A DNA stretch of 64,000 nt from Paraburkholderia solisilvae (GTDB taxonomy: Bacteria; Pseudomonadota; Gammaproteobacteria; Burkholderiales; Burkholderiaceae), in NCBI RefSeq assembly GCF_902859875.1, contig NZ_CADIKF010000008.1:1-64000 (forward strand), given 5' to 3'. Shown one piece after another: positions 9,760-17,637 of this stretch. The notes under the pieces were generated by a model. It was given only the letters and a program-made list of their open reading frames with translations, made no database searches and was not told the origin of the DNA. Both the position numbers and the translations under genes were made by a program. Each line of letters opens with the position of its first letter. Positions within the stretch are counted from its first letter, which is position 1.

Positions 9760-9881
9760 GTCGTCTCCTGACGTTTTATTGAATTGTTCGCGGTACGCTC
9801 GCTTTACCTGCCCGTTCACGCTGCCTCGCGAGTCCGCCACGTTTCCTCTCAATCTATCCGCGGCATCCGTTGAGGGCAATT

Positions 9882-9914
9882 AACAAATCAGTGCCATACG
9901 CAGAACAATTTGTT
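9882..9914. promoter_or_regulatory. inverted repeat in the divergent promoter region
   Basis: AACAAAT (9882-9888) is mirrored by ATTTGTT (9908-9914) with 19 bases between. The arms lie in an AT-rich patch of the 304-bp space between the divergent MFS and dehydrogenase genes. The separation suits two neighbouring half-sites for a dimeric regulator, and the LysR gene at 11627 is the obvious candidate. The assignment to that regulator is inference. Confidence 0.35.
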
Positions 9915-10063
9915 GGTCGGACTCTCGCGCCTGCTAGCGCGTTGTCGATGACCCACGTCGAAGGTGCTCATGGAGCAGCTAAACGTTGGGTGCGATGAAG
10001 TGGGTCCGATGCTACATTTGGCGCGGCAGGCGCAAACGGATTGGCACAACGCGAGGAGACGTC

Positions 10064-10969
10064 ATGGCGATACAGGTCAATGGTGTAGTCGTGAAGAAAT
10101 TGGGATTCATCGGTCTCGGCGCGATGGGCGAGGCAATGTGCCGAAACCTCGCCGCGCGGGCCGCAATGCCTGTGCTCGGCTACGACCTGCGTTCAGAGCC
10201 GCTGCAACGACTCGCCGAAGCGGGGGTAGAAGCTTGCGGCTCGATTGCAGAGATAGCGCTTGAATGTGAACTCGTGTTTATTTGCCTCGCAAGCGACCAA
10301 CAGGTCGACACCGTCTGCTTCGGTAGCGACGGCGCGATACAGCGAGCGTCGAACGTGAAAGTCATTGTCGACTGCGGAACGACATCGGTTGCTTTCACTC
10401 GCGATGCGGCGGCCCGTTGTCGTGAGTTGGGCATCGTATGGATCGATGCACCGATTGCTCGCGGAAGGGAAGGCGCGCAACGGGGCACGCTGGCTTTCAT
10501 GGTCGGCGCGAAGCGGGACGTCTTCGAAGCGGTTACCCCACTGCTCTCTGCGATGGGAACCGATGTCATTTTCTGCGGCGATGTCGGTTGCGGCCAGATC
10601 GTGAAAATTCTCAATAACAAAGTGGTGCTTCAGCAGGTGCACGCACTCGCCGAGGCACTCACGATCGGAGAATCGCTCGGCGTGAACGGCAACGTGCTTT
10701 TCGATTCGTTTGCCAAGGGCTCGGCCGACTGTAAGGCCTTGCATGCCCAAGGCACGCATCACCTTCTGACGGGTAATTTCCCCCCGCGGACCTTTTCCAC
10801 GCTGTACGCCCTCAAAGACATCGGCCACGCGATTCAGCTTGCCGACGAAGCTCAGGTTAACGCCGGTCTGGCGCGAAGCACACGCGACCTGCTCGAACGG
10901 TCGCGCGATGCCGGCCACGAGGAGGACTACTACCCCGTCTTCGTGAAGTTGCTTCACCGTCCCTACTGA
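10064..10969 (+). CDS. NAD(P)-dependent beta-hydroxyacid dehydrogenase (3-hydroxyisobutyrate dehydrogenase-like)
   Basis: 301 residues. The N-terminal Rossmann motif is LGFIGLGAMGEAMCRNL. The substrate-binding signature normally DAPVSGG is seen as IDAPIARGREGAQRGTLAFMVG, and the catalytic Lys lies in GQIVKILNNKVV (normally G...K..NN). The ATG at 10064 has GAGGAG seven bases before it. It is the only plus-strand gene of the island. It should interconvert a 3-hydroxyacid and its semialdehyde or ketoacid. The ARGREGA variant in place of SGG is also seen in tartronate- and sulfolactaldehyde-type relatives, so the substrate may not be hydroxyisobutyrate. Confidence 0.88.
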   Translation: MAIQVNGVVVKKLGFIGLGAMGEAMCRNLAARAAMPVLGYDLRSEPLQRLAEAGVEACGSIAEIALECELVFICLASDQQVDTVCFGSDGAIQRASNVKVIVDCGTTSVAFTRDAAARCRELGIVWIDAPIARGREGAQRGTLAFMVGAKRDVFEAVTPLLSAMGTDVIFCGDVGCGQIVKILNNKVVLQQVHALAEALTIGESLGVNGNVLFDSFAKGSADCKALHAQGTHHLLTGNFPPRTFSTLYALKDIGHAIQLADEAQVNAGLARSTRDLLERSRDAGHEEDYYPVFVKLLHRPY

Positions 10970-10992
10970 CTCATGCAATTGTGCAACCGGCG

Positions 10993-11517
10993 CTATCGCC
11001 GGATTTGCACGCGCCGATAGCGCAGAACCAGATGACTGTCACGGTCGATGAAGTCACATTCGTACTGCACGAAGATTGCCCACCCGGACATGGTTTCGCG
11101 CTCGGTGATGCCTTTATAGCGAGCAATGAGGAAGATCTCTTCGCCGTGGTTCACGTAACGAATGAACTCGACTTCGGTACCGCCATTGACAATCGGGCTG
11201 CCGACCAGCGGAAGCGGCGGCAATCCGAAACTCGACGAGCCGACCACACCATCGAAATCCGGATCGTTCGCTCGCTCATGCAAAAGATCCTGGGCGCCGA
11301 ACGGCAGTCGCAACATCGCAGATGGAAATAGCGGAGGCGCCACCGGCGTGCGGTAACGCGTCGAAGCCGCGTATTCCGGGTCCATGTAGATAGGATCCGG
11401 GTCCATCACGGCTTGAGCGTAGCGCCGAACAGCGCCGCGCTCGACAACATCGCAGCATCGCTGAACTTCTGTCTCGATGCCGATCATGCTACGGATTTCT
11501 TCGGTCAGTCTTGGCAT
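10993..11517 (-). CDS. FAS1-like/MaoC N-terminal hotdog dehydratase subunit
   Basis: 174 residues, hotdog fold of the MaoC_dehydrat_N (FAS1-like) type. The usual hydratase signature D.NP.H.D is seen as MDPDPIYMDPEYA: the catalytic-type His is replaced by Tyr. This is typical of the non-catalytic half of a two-subunit enoyl-CoA hydratase. The ATG at 11517 (MPRLTEEIRS) has GGAG ten bases upstream; an upstream in-frame start lacks a ribosome site. The His-bearing partner is probably the MaoC protein at 16592-17107. It converges on the dehydrogenase gene with a 23-bp gap. Confidence 0.75.
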   Translation of the reverse strand: MPRLTEEIRSMIGIETEVQRCCDVVERGAVRRYAQAVMDPDPIYMDPEYAASTRYRTPVAPPLFPSAMLRLPFGAQDLLHERANDPDFDGVVGSSSFGLPPLPLVGSPIVNGGTEVEFIRYVNHGEEIFLIARYKGITERETMSGWAIFVQYECDFIDRDSHLVLRYRRVQIRR

Positions 11518-11626
11518 ATCTTGCAAGCTCCTATACGTAATGGCATGCAAGAAATCTACCGACTGCGCGACGCGGGGACAACAGAGAATAGGGTCGCCCA
11601 TGCCCGATCAAAAGTTATTCGTCGCG

Positions 11627-12520
11627 CTACCGCAAAGGTTGGGCTTGCTCGAGCAGCCATCGCAGGAAAGCGTCCGTAGCAGCGGAGGTGGGACGGTGGG
11701 ACGGGCGTACGATGTAGTAGCCTCCAGGGCTTCGATAGACATGCCCGAATGGCGAGACAAGCTGGCCGGAATCCAGATGATGTTGCACGAGCTCCTGAAT
11801 ACCCATCGCCACGCCCATGCCGCCCAAAGCAGCATCAAAGGCCATGGCCGAATTTTCGAATCGCAACCCTCGCGTCGTGACGACCGTATGGCATCCTGCG
11901 CTATCGACCCAGGCATCCCACGCACACGGGCGCGACAGCGAGTGCAGCATCGTGAAGCGCCCCACGTCCTCCGGAGTAAGGGGTTCGCTCACATCCGCAA
12001 GTAACGCGGGACTGCAAACCGGAAGCAGGTGACAGGGCGTGAGAAATTCGCTTGTCTGCGTCTGCGGATCGCCAGGCGCCGACGCGATGACGGCATCCAG
12101 ATTTTGCCGGGCAAAGTTGACCGGCTCGAGCGATGCGGTCAGACGCACTTCGATCTCGGGATGCGCCTTGCGAAACGCCGCGAGTCTCGGGATCAACCAC
12201 CATTGTGCGAAGGTCGTGTAACACTGCACTGAAACGACATTGCGACGCCCGCGCATGCTGACCTGCGAAACAGCGCGTTCGAGTTCGGAAAACGCGACGG
12301 TCAAGCCGGACATCAACCTCGCGCCTTCTGCCGTCAACTGGAGCGAGCGTGCGCCACGCTCGAATAGCGCAACCTCGAGATATTCCTCGAGCACAGCAAC
12401 CTGGCGGCTGACTGCAACCTGGCTCACACTCAGTTCTCTAGCGGCCAGCGTGAAGCTCAGGTGACGCGCTGCCGCCTCGAATGAGCGAAGCGGATTGAGT
12501 GGCGGTAGCACCCTACGCAT
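11627..12520 (-). CDS. LysR family transcriptional regulator (GcvA-like)
   Basis: 297 residues. The N-terminal winged helix reads PLRSFEAAARHLSFTLAARELSVSQVAVSRQVAVLEEYL, followed by the LysR linker and a periplasmic-binding-like effector domain. It sits inside the catabolic island in the same orientation as its neighbours, 206 bp after the RraA-type aldolase gene and upstream of the FAS1-like gene. It is the likely local regulator of the cluster, responding to a pathway acid or CoA intermediate. The effector is unknown. Confidence 0.92.
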   Translation of the reverse strand: MRRVLPPLNPLRSFEAAARHLSFTLAARELSVSQVAVSRQVAVLEEYLEVALFERGARSLQLTAEGARLMSGLTVAFSELERAVSQVSMRGRRNVVSVQCYTTFAQWWLIPRLAAFRKAHPEIEVRLTASLEPVNFARQNLDAVIASAPGDPQTQTSEFLTPCHLLPVCSPALLADVSEPLTPEDVGRFTMLHSLSRPCAWDAWVDSAGCHTVVTTRGLRFENSAMAFDAALGGMGVAMGIQELVQHHLDSGQLVSPFGHVYRSPGGYYIVRPSHRPTSAATDAFLRWLLEQAQPLR

Positions 12521-12726
12521 ACTGACAATGTCTCCCTCTCACTAGCCTGTTTGTTATCGTAAGCGATTAGCATCTATTTCTCCAGAGCCGCTCGCGCTTC
12601 TCCGGCTTTACCCTAGTTCTTGAGCGGCACATTCATATGCAGCCGGTCGGGGTTTCCACCGATCACCATGCGCTACCTGATGACGGGTACACACAAGCCC
12701 GCGTGACGGTCGCGGCCTGGCTCTTT

Positions 12727-13425
12727 TCAGAGGTTTCCAGCCTCGTAGCGGCGACGCGTTTCCTCGCTCATCGGATAAAGGCCGGCAAGCGCGCCGCCTT
12801 TCTGTACTTCCGCAAGAATCCACGCTTCCTGACGTTCCTGTTCGACGCCTACCTTGACGACCTCGTCGACGAGCGCCGCCGGGATGACAACGGCGCCATC
12901 GTCGTCGGCGACGATGATGTCGCCGGGCAGCACGGCGACACCACCGCAGGTGATGGGCTCCTGCCAGCCCACAAAATGCATGAACGAAACCGCAGGCGGC
13001 GCCGCGACGCCCGCGGCCCAAACATTGAAGTCCAACGCGCGAATCCCCACCGCGTCACGAACTGCGCCGTCAGTGAGGAGCGCCTGGACGCCACGCGCCT
13101 GCATACGGGCGATCAGGATATCGCCCACGGCGCCGGCGTCCAGACATCCGCCCGCCTCGACCACCGCGATGGACCCGTCGGGCATTGCCTCTACGCAGGC
13201 TCGCGTCGACTTTGGCGAACTCCATGCAGCTGGCGTACACAGATCTTCCCGATAGGCGATGAAACGCATCGTGAACGCGGACCCGACTGCACGGACTCCG
13301 TTGCCGAACTGATGCCGGACTCCGCGCATCCAGACATTGCGTAGACCCTGTTTGAACAGGATAGTCGTGATGGTGCCGGTTGAAATCTGCTGGAGTTGTC
13401 CGCGGCGGTAATGGTCGAGTGTCAT
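12727..13425 (-). CDS. RraA-like aldolase (4-hydroxy-4-methyl-2-oxoglutarate / HMG aldolase family)
   Basis: 232 residues. The fold signature is GGCLDAGAVGDILIARMQARGVQALLTDGAVRD, with the substrate-binding Arg and metal-binding Asp in the final AVRD, and then GDIIVADDDGAVVIP. These are the marks of class II pyruvate aldolases of the HMG/CHA family, here with about 30 extra N-terminal residues. It was historically named a ribonuclease regulator, but the catabolic setting favours an aldolase or oxaloacetate-type decarboxylase releasing pyruvate. The ATG at 13425 has AAAGGA upstream. A strong hairpin lies directly before this ribosome site (13436-13473). Confidence 0.82.
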   Translation of the reverse strand: MTLDHYRRGQLQQISTGTITTILFKQGLRNVWMRGVRHQFGNGVRAVGSAFTMRFIAYREDLCTPAAWSSPKSTRACVEAMPDGSIAVVEAGGCLDAGAVGDILIARMQARGVQALLTDGAVRDAVGIRALDFNVWAAGVAAPPAVSFMHFVGWQEPITCGGVAVLPGDIIVADDDGAVVIPAALVDEVVKVGVEQERQEAWILAEVQKGGALAGLYPMSEETRRRYEAGNL

Positions 13426-13435
13426 CTGCTATTCC

Positions 13436-13473
13436 TTTGGAAAAAGGAAGGCCGGCAACCCTCACCGGCCTTC
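13436..13473 (-). terminator. intercistronic terminator-like hairpin between the SDR and RraA genes
   Basis: GAAGGCCGG (13447-13455) pairs perfectly with CCGGCCTTC (13465-13473) around a 9-base loop, and on the minus strand it is followed by CTTTTTCC. It lies in the 96-bp gap between the SDR and the RraA-type gene, immediately before the latter's ribosome site. It should terminate, or partly attenuate, transcription from the CoA-transferase/SDR genes into the aldolase gene. Confidence 0.65.
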
Positions 13474-13521
13474 GAGAATGGTCGCCTGAACGCGTAGCGT
13501 GACGTTTTTTCCGGCGCCCGC

Positions 13522-14307
13522 TCAGACGTTGGCCAGCATTCCGCCATCCACACGAATCACCGACCCTGTGATGTACGTGGCCCGCTCGCTAGCCAGGAAA
13601 GCGATGCAGTCCGCGTACTCGTCGGGCTTTCCATAGCGCTTCATCGGAATGCTTGCGGTGCTTGCCGCGGCGACGGCCTCCGCGCTCGTGCCGTCGCGCT
13701 TTGCTTTGGCTTCGTCCAGCTCGACAATCCGGCGCGTGGCAATGCGTCCCGGCACGACGACGTTACAGGTGATCCCATCACACGCGACTTCACGCGCCAA
13801 TGTCTTCGACCAGCCGACGAGCGCCGAGCGCAACGCGTTGGAGAGGCCGAGGTTCGGAATCGGCGCGATCACGCCCGACGAAGCGCTTGTGACAATGCGC
13901 CCCCACTTGCGCTCACGCATCCCCGGCAACAGACGATCAGTCAGCGAAATCACCGACAACACCATCTCGCGAAAGTGTTTCTCCCAGGACTCGCCTGGCT
14001 GGCCCGATACCAGTGTGGGCGGCGGGCCACCCGTGTTGTTCACCAGGATGTCGATATTGCGGAAGCCCTCGGGCAAGCCCGCATATAACTCGTCGAAGGC
14101 GCCCTGCTCTCCGAGATTCCAGACGGCGGTATGGCTGGTTCCGCCGGTCTGCGCGATCAGCCTCGCCGTTTCATCGACGCTCGCTTGATGAACATCGCCC
14201 AACAGACAACGTGCGCCGTTTTCCGCCAGCCTGAGCGCGATCGCGCGTCCGAGTCCACCTCCGGCGCCCAGCACAAGTGCGGTTCGGCCTTCAATTCGAA
14301 GGTTCAT
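13522..14307 (-). CDS. short-chain dehydrogenase/reductase
   Basis: 261 residues, classical SDR. The cofactor motif is ALVLGAGGGLGRAIALRLAE (GxxxGxG form). NNTGG replaces the common NNAG, and the C-terminal part has DECIAFLAS-type and TGSVIRVDGGM blocks. The canonical YxxxK motif is not obvious: the expected region reads ASSGVIAPIPNLGLSNALRSALVGWSKTLA, where Tyr and Lys are replaced (N-L-G-L-S-N). This atypical active site is shared by a subgroup of SDRs annotated as 3-oxoacyl reductase-like. It lies between the CoA-transferase and the aldolase. A role in oxidising a hydroxyacyl-CoA is inferred, but the missing Tyr/Lys makes catalysis uncertain. Confidence 0.85.
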   Translation of the reverse strand: MNLRIEGRTALVLGAGGGLGRAIALRLAENGARCLLGDVHQASVDETARLIAQTGGTSHTAVWNLGEQGAFDELYAGLPEGFRNIDILVNNTGGPPPTLVSGQPGESWEKHFREMVLSVISLTDRLLPGMRERKWGRIVTSASSGVIAPIPNLGLSNALRSALVGWSKTLAREVACDGITCNVVVPGRIATRRIVELDEAKAKRDGTSAEAVAAASTASIPMKRYGKPDEYADCIAFLASERATYITGSVIRVDGGMLANV

Positions 14308-14348
14308 GGTCGTTGTGGTTCAAGTGGTTGATGATTCGTATAGGGGCA

Positions 14349-15596
14349 TTACGCCGGGCCACCGGACACGGCAGATTCCGCACCGATGTGAACTGCGCCG
14401 CTTGACGCCAGAGCGTCGATTTCTTCGGTCGAGTAGCCCAGTTTTGCGAGGATTGCCGCGGTGTCCTCCCCGACGTTTTTCTTACCCAGCCAGCGCATCT
14501 GTGCGCGATTTCTGGAAAACTTGGGCACGACATCCTGGATGCGGACCTCGCCAAGCACAGGGTCTCGCATGGTTGCCAACGTACCGCGCTCGCGAACGTG
14601 CGGGTCGGCAAAGATCTGCTCGACATCGCACACCGGGCCTGCCACGACTTCCGCGGCCCGGAAAGTCGCAAGCACTTCTTCTTGCGTCCGCTCGGCCACC
14701 CAGCTTGCAATCGCGCCGTCGCACTCGTCGATGCGCTTGACGCGGTGCGGATTCGTCGCGAGGCCCGGATCATCGGCAAGATCCGGCCGGCCGATCGCGC
14801 GAAACAATCGTTTGGCCACCGAGTTGGCCGCACTGGAAACGGCCACCCAACGATTGTCTCTGGTCAGGTACGCATTGCGGGGAACACTCCAGTTCGAGCG
14901 ATTGCCGTGACGCGTGGCGACATATCGCAGTTGATCGTAGTCGATCACCATCGCGCCCATCAACGACAGCATCGGCTCGTAGAGACTCAAATCGATCTCG
15001 TCGCCGCGGTTGTCCCGGTTACGCGCATGAAGTGCGGCAAGCACCGCATAAGCACCTGTGATCGCCGCCACGCCGTCGGCAATCGGAAACATCGGCAGAG
15101 ACGGCGGTGCGTCCGGCAGACCGATCGTATGCGCAAAGCCGCTAAACGCTTCGGCCAGCGTGCCCATGCCGGGACGCTCGCGATAAGGACCGGTCTGGCC
15201 GTATCCGCTGATGTGCAGCATGATCAAGCCGGGGTTGGTCTTCGCCAGATCGTCGTAACGAAAGCCCCATTCCGCCATCCGGCCCGGCCGGAAATTCTCG
15301 ATCAGAATGTCCGCACCGTCGATCAGGCGGAGCAAAACATCGCGGCCCGCTTCGGTGCGAATGTCTACCGCCGCAAGTTGCTTATTGCGCGCGGTGACTC
15401 GCCACCACAGCGGTTCGCCATCGCGAAACCTCCCCACGCGACGCACTTCGTCGCCCTTGGGGTGTTCCACCTTGATCACGGTCGCGCCCAGATCGGCGAG
15501 CAGCGTGCCCACCAACGGCCCCGCAAATAGCATCCCGACATCGACTACCGTAAGACCGCTCAAGGGACCCGTCGACGCGTTTGTTGTCTCGCTCAT
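14349..15596 (-). CDS. CaiB/BaiF (class III) CoA-transferase
   Basis: 415 residues, the usual length for family III CoA-transferases such as FRC and CaiB. Landmarks are GLTVVDVGMLFAGPLVGTLLADLGATVIKVEHP at the N-terminus, ILIENFRPGRMAEWG, HISGYGQTGPY and PIADGVAAITGAYAVLAAL. The ATG at 15596 (MSETTNAST) is preceded by GGTGA. It should activate an organic acid using a CoA donor. It is followed downstream by the SDR (41 bp) and preceded by the lyase gene (42 bp), consistent with one operon. The catalytic Asp position was not fixed with certainty. Confidence 0.93.
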   Translation of the reverse strand: MSETTNASTGPLSGLTVVDVGMLFAGPLVGTLLADLGATVIKVEHPKGDEVRRVGRFRDGEPLWWRVTARNKQLAAVDIRTEAGRDVLLRLIDGADILIENFRPGRMAEWGFRYDDLAKTNPGLIMLHISGYGQTGPYRERPGMGTLAEAFSGFAHTIGLPDAPPSLPMFPIADGVAAITGAYAVLAALHARNRDNRGDEIDLSLYEPMLSLMGAMVIDYDQLRYVATRHGNRSNWSVPRNAYLTRDNRWVAVSSAANSVAKRLFRAIGRPDLADDPGLATNPHRVKRIDECDGAIASWVAERTQEEVLATFRAAEVVAGPVCDVEQIFADPHVRERGTLATMRDPVLGEVRIQDVVPKFSRNRAQMRWLGKKNVGEDTAAILAKLGYSTEEIDALASSGAVHIGAESAVSGGPA

Positions 15597-15638
15597 TTTG
15601 TTTTTTTCACCGGTTGATGCGTTGATCTCGTCATATCG

Positions 15639-16592
15639 TCAAAGCGCACGGCGCAAGTCATCGAGGCTGCCGCCGCGCATGACCGAGCCGGGAAGCGGAT
15701 GCCCGACGATCTCTTCGGCCAGTTGGGCTGCCTCGATTAGCTTGCCCAGATCGAGACCCGTCTCGATGCCGAGTTCCTCGCACATGAATGCAAAGTCTTC
15801 CGTGCACAGGTTGCCCGCAGCGCCCTTGTGCGCGGCGAAAGGGCAACCGCCCAAGCCGCCGATGGACGCATCGAACCGCGACACGCCAGCGTGCAGTCCT
15901 GCCAGCGCATTGGCCATACCGAGCCCACGCGTGTTGTGCAGATGAAGAATAATTTCGGTATCCGGATATTTATCCTGGAACGCCGTCACCTTCTCGGTCA
16001 CCATCGCCGGATGGGCCCAGGCCATCGTGTCCGCCAGCACAAATGTCTTGAGCTTCAGCCCGAATTCATCGGCAATAGCAAACGCATCTGCTGCGCCTTT
16101 CATCATCAGGTCAGTACTGATGTCGCCTTCAAAGTTGCATCCAAAAGCGGCTTGCAGTCCACCGTGCTCGACAGGCACGCCGTGGTCGAGATAAGCGCGC
16201 ACCTGCTCGCGATGCGAGGCCAGGTTTTCTTCAGGCGTGGTTTTTTGATTACGCATCAGGAACGCGGGCGATGCGCACAACACCAGACGACCTCGCACGT
16301 CAAGCCGATCGGTCGCAAGCGCGCGACGGAAGCCCTGCTCATTGAGCCAAAGCGCCGTGTAACGCACGCCGTCGGTGCGACGGAATCCGGCGACAACCTC
16401 GGCCGCGTCCGCCGCGCCAGGCACACGCTTCGGATTCACGAACGACGTGACCTGGATCTGTTTGAGACCCGTGGTCGAAAGCTTGTCGATCAGTTCGATC
16501 TTGCGCGCCGTCGGAATCTGGGCGCCTTCAATCTGAAAACCTTCGCGCGGCCCTTCCTCATTGATCCGCACAGCCTTGGGAAATCCGCTCAT
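15639..16592 (-). CDS. hydroxymethylglutaryl-CoA lyase-like DRE-TIM lyase
   Basis: 317 residues, TIM-barrel metallolyase family. The entry motif, normally DVGPRDGLQNE, is here NEEGPREGFQIEG, with Glu replacing the metal-binding Asp. Other blocks are present: LADTMAWAHP, HLHNTRGLGMANALAG, and the signature DASIGGLGGCPFA followed by AAGNLCTED with the loop Cys. The family cleaves 3-hydroxy-3-methylacyl-CoA to acetyl-CoA and a ketone or ketoacid. Its ATG overlaps the stop of the MaoC gene (TGATG), implying translational coupling. Fed by a CoA-transferase and a hydratase, it is the likely carbon-carbon cleavage step. Confidence 0.88.
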   Translation of the reverse strand: MSGFPKAVRINEEGPREGFQIEGAQIPTARKIELIDKLSTTGLKQIQVTSFVNPKRVPGAADAAEVVAGFRRTDGVRYTALWLNEQGFRRALATDRLDVRGRLVLCASPAFLMRNQKTTPEENLASHREQVRAYLDHGVPVEHGGLQAAFGCNFEGDISTDLMMKGAADAFAIADEFGLKLKTFVLADTMAWAHPAMVTEKVTAFQDKYPDTEIILHLHNTRGLGMANALAGLHAGVSRFDASIGGLGGCPFAAHKGAAGNLCTEDFAFMCEELGIETGLDLGKLIEAAQLAEEIVGHPLPGSVMRGGSLDDLRRAL

Positions 16593-17107
16593 CAGAATGC
16601 TCCGGCGAAATCGACAGGCGGCACGAACGGATACGGCACGCGTTTGCCGCGATAGGGAAGTGCGACGATGGCCTTGCCAGGCGTCGACTCACGGCCCTCT
16701 TCGTTGACAATGCCGAGCTCGAGTTCTACAAGCCCGTACTCCTTCAGTTCATGCGTTGTCGTCACACGCGACCAGACCCAGAGCGACGTGCCCGCAACGT
16801 CCATCTTCCGAAACTGGAAGGACACCTTCCAGACCCATCCATTGAGACCGACCCAATCCTTCAATGCTTGCACGATGAAGTTCTGCTTGAACGATCCGTT
16901 GACAAGCAACCCTGGCAGCTTGTCATGTGTGATCGAAAATTTTTCGTCGTAGTGAATGCGATGCCAGTTTTCCATTGCTGCCGACCATCGCATCAGATGC
17001 ATGGTGGTCAATGGCGCCTTGGCGAGGCGCGGAGGTTCATCGCCGACCGATACATCTTCGAAATGCAGTTGCACCGCCTTGATGCTTGTGCTCACATCGA
17101 TCTCCAT
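16592..17107 (-). CDS. MaoC family hotdog hydratase
   Basis: 171 residues, single hotdog domain. The hydratase helix motif is visible as ENWHRIHYDEKFS (normally D.NP.H.D), keeping the catalytic-type His. It is followed by LPGLLVNGSFKQNFIVQ. The start is either ATG at 17107 or GTG at 17095; the GTG has an ideal GGAG six bases upstream (GGAGATCGATGTG), while the ATG has none. It overlaps the lyase gene by one base. It probably forms a heteromeric enoyl-CoA hydratase with the FAS1-like protein at 10993, which has lost this His. It is the first gene of the leftward CoA operon. Confidence 0.8.
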   Translation of the reverse strand: MEIDVSTSIKAVQLHFEDVSVGDEPPRLAKAPLTTMHLMRWSAAMENWHRIHYDEKFSITHDKLPGLLVNGSFKQNFIVQALKDWVGLNGWVWKVSFQFRKMDVAGTSLWVWSRVTTTHELKEYGLVELELGIVNEEGRESTPGKAIVALPYRGKRVPYPFVPPVDFAGAF

Positions 17108-17481
17108 TTTGTTTGCGCGACACGATGCCGACCGTCCGGTGCAAGGTGTCTCACTATCAACAGGATTCGCCCGTGCATCGGTGGGTGAGAATCGCTGCAG
17201 TCAGGGGAAAATATAACGACCCGCCTGCGCAGCAACAACCAACAAAGCAGTGCGCGAAGATAGAGAAAATGTTGGTCATTAGAGAAGGCGGCGGCGGTGG
17301 CCTCTGGCTCGAACCGGCTAGCCGGCGGATGGCCAATTTTTTGTAGGTCATGGCTCACAGTTTTGTCATTTGTGGGGTTGTGCAACACCGCTTACGATCG
17401 AACTGTGTGATCTCCGGCCCATCGTCGATTCGATTCATTCCGGATGAGAGCGCTCTAATACATAACTAAACGGAGACTATC
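17108..17481. promoter_or_regulatory. divergent intergenic region with a perfect 10-bp palindrome
   Basis: This stretch separates the leftward CoA operon from the rightward porin. It includes AGAGCGCTCT (17447-17456), a perfect palindrome set in TGAGAGCGCTCTAATAC; such centres are typical of LacI-type operators, although no LacI gene is in the window. No promoter hexamer pair was convincing on either strand. Confidence 0.35.
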
Positions 17482-17637
17482 GTGACCGCATTGATATGCA
17501 TGGCGTTGCCCTTTCTCGTGAGCGTCGAATGGATGCGTGCAATCTCGGTATTCGATTCGAACACACCCGGCGATCTTCGAGGCGCCGCCCCTGCGCCTCG
17601 CCCTAAGACAGCCGCCCCACTACAGGCGCGAAGATAA
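17482..17637 (+). CDS. possible small protein, 51 residues
   Basis: A GTG at 17482 has GGAG six bases upstream (CGGAGACTATC) and opens a frame to the TAA at 17635. The product starts with a hydrophobic segment (MTALICMALPFLVSVEW) and then a Pro/Ala/Arg-rich tail. It lies 220 bp before the porin. No family is recognised. It may be a genuine small membrane protein or the remaining N-terminus of a lost gene. The good ribosome site is the only support. Confidence 0.25.
   Translation: MTALICMALPFLVSVEWMRAISVFDSNTPGDLRGAAPAPRPKTAAPLQARR

Noticed and set aside
12727-13425. regulator of ribonuclease E (RraA proper)
   Set aside because: Aldolase residues and the catabolic context fit the HMG/CHA aldolase branch better.
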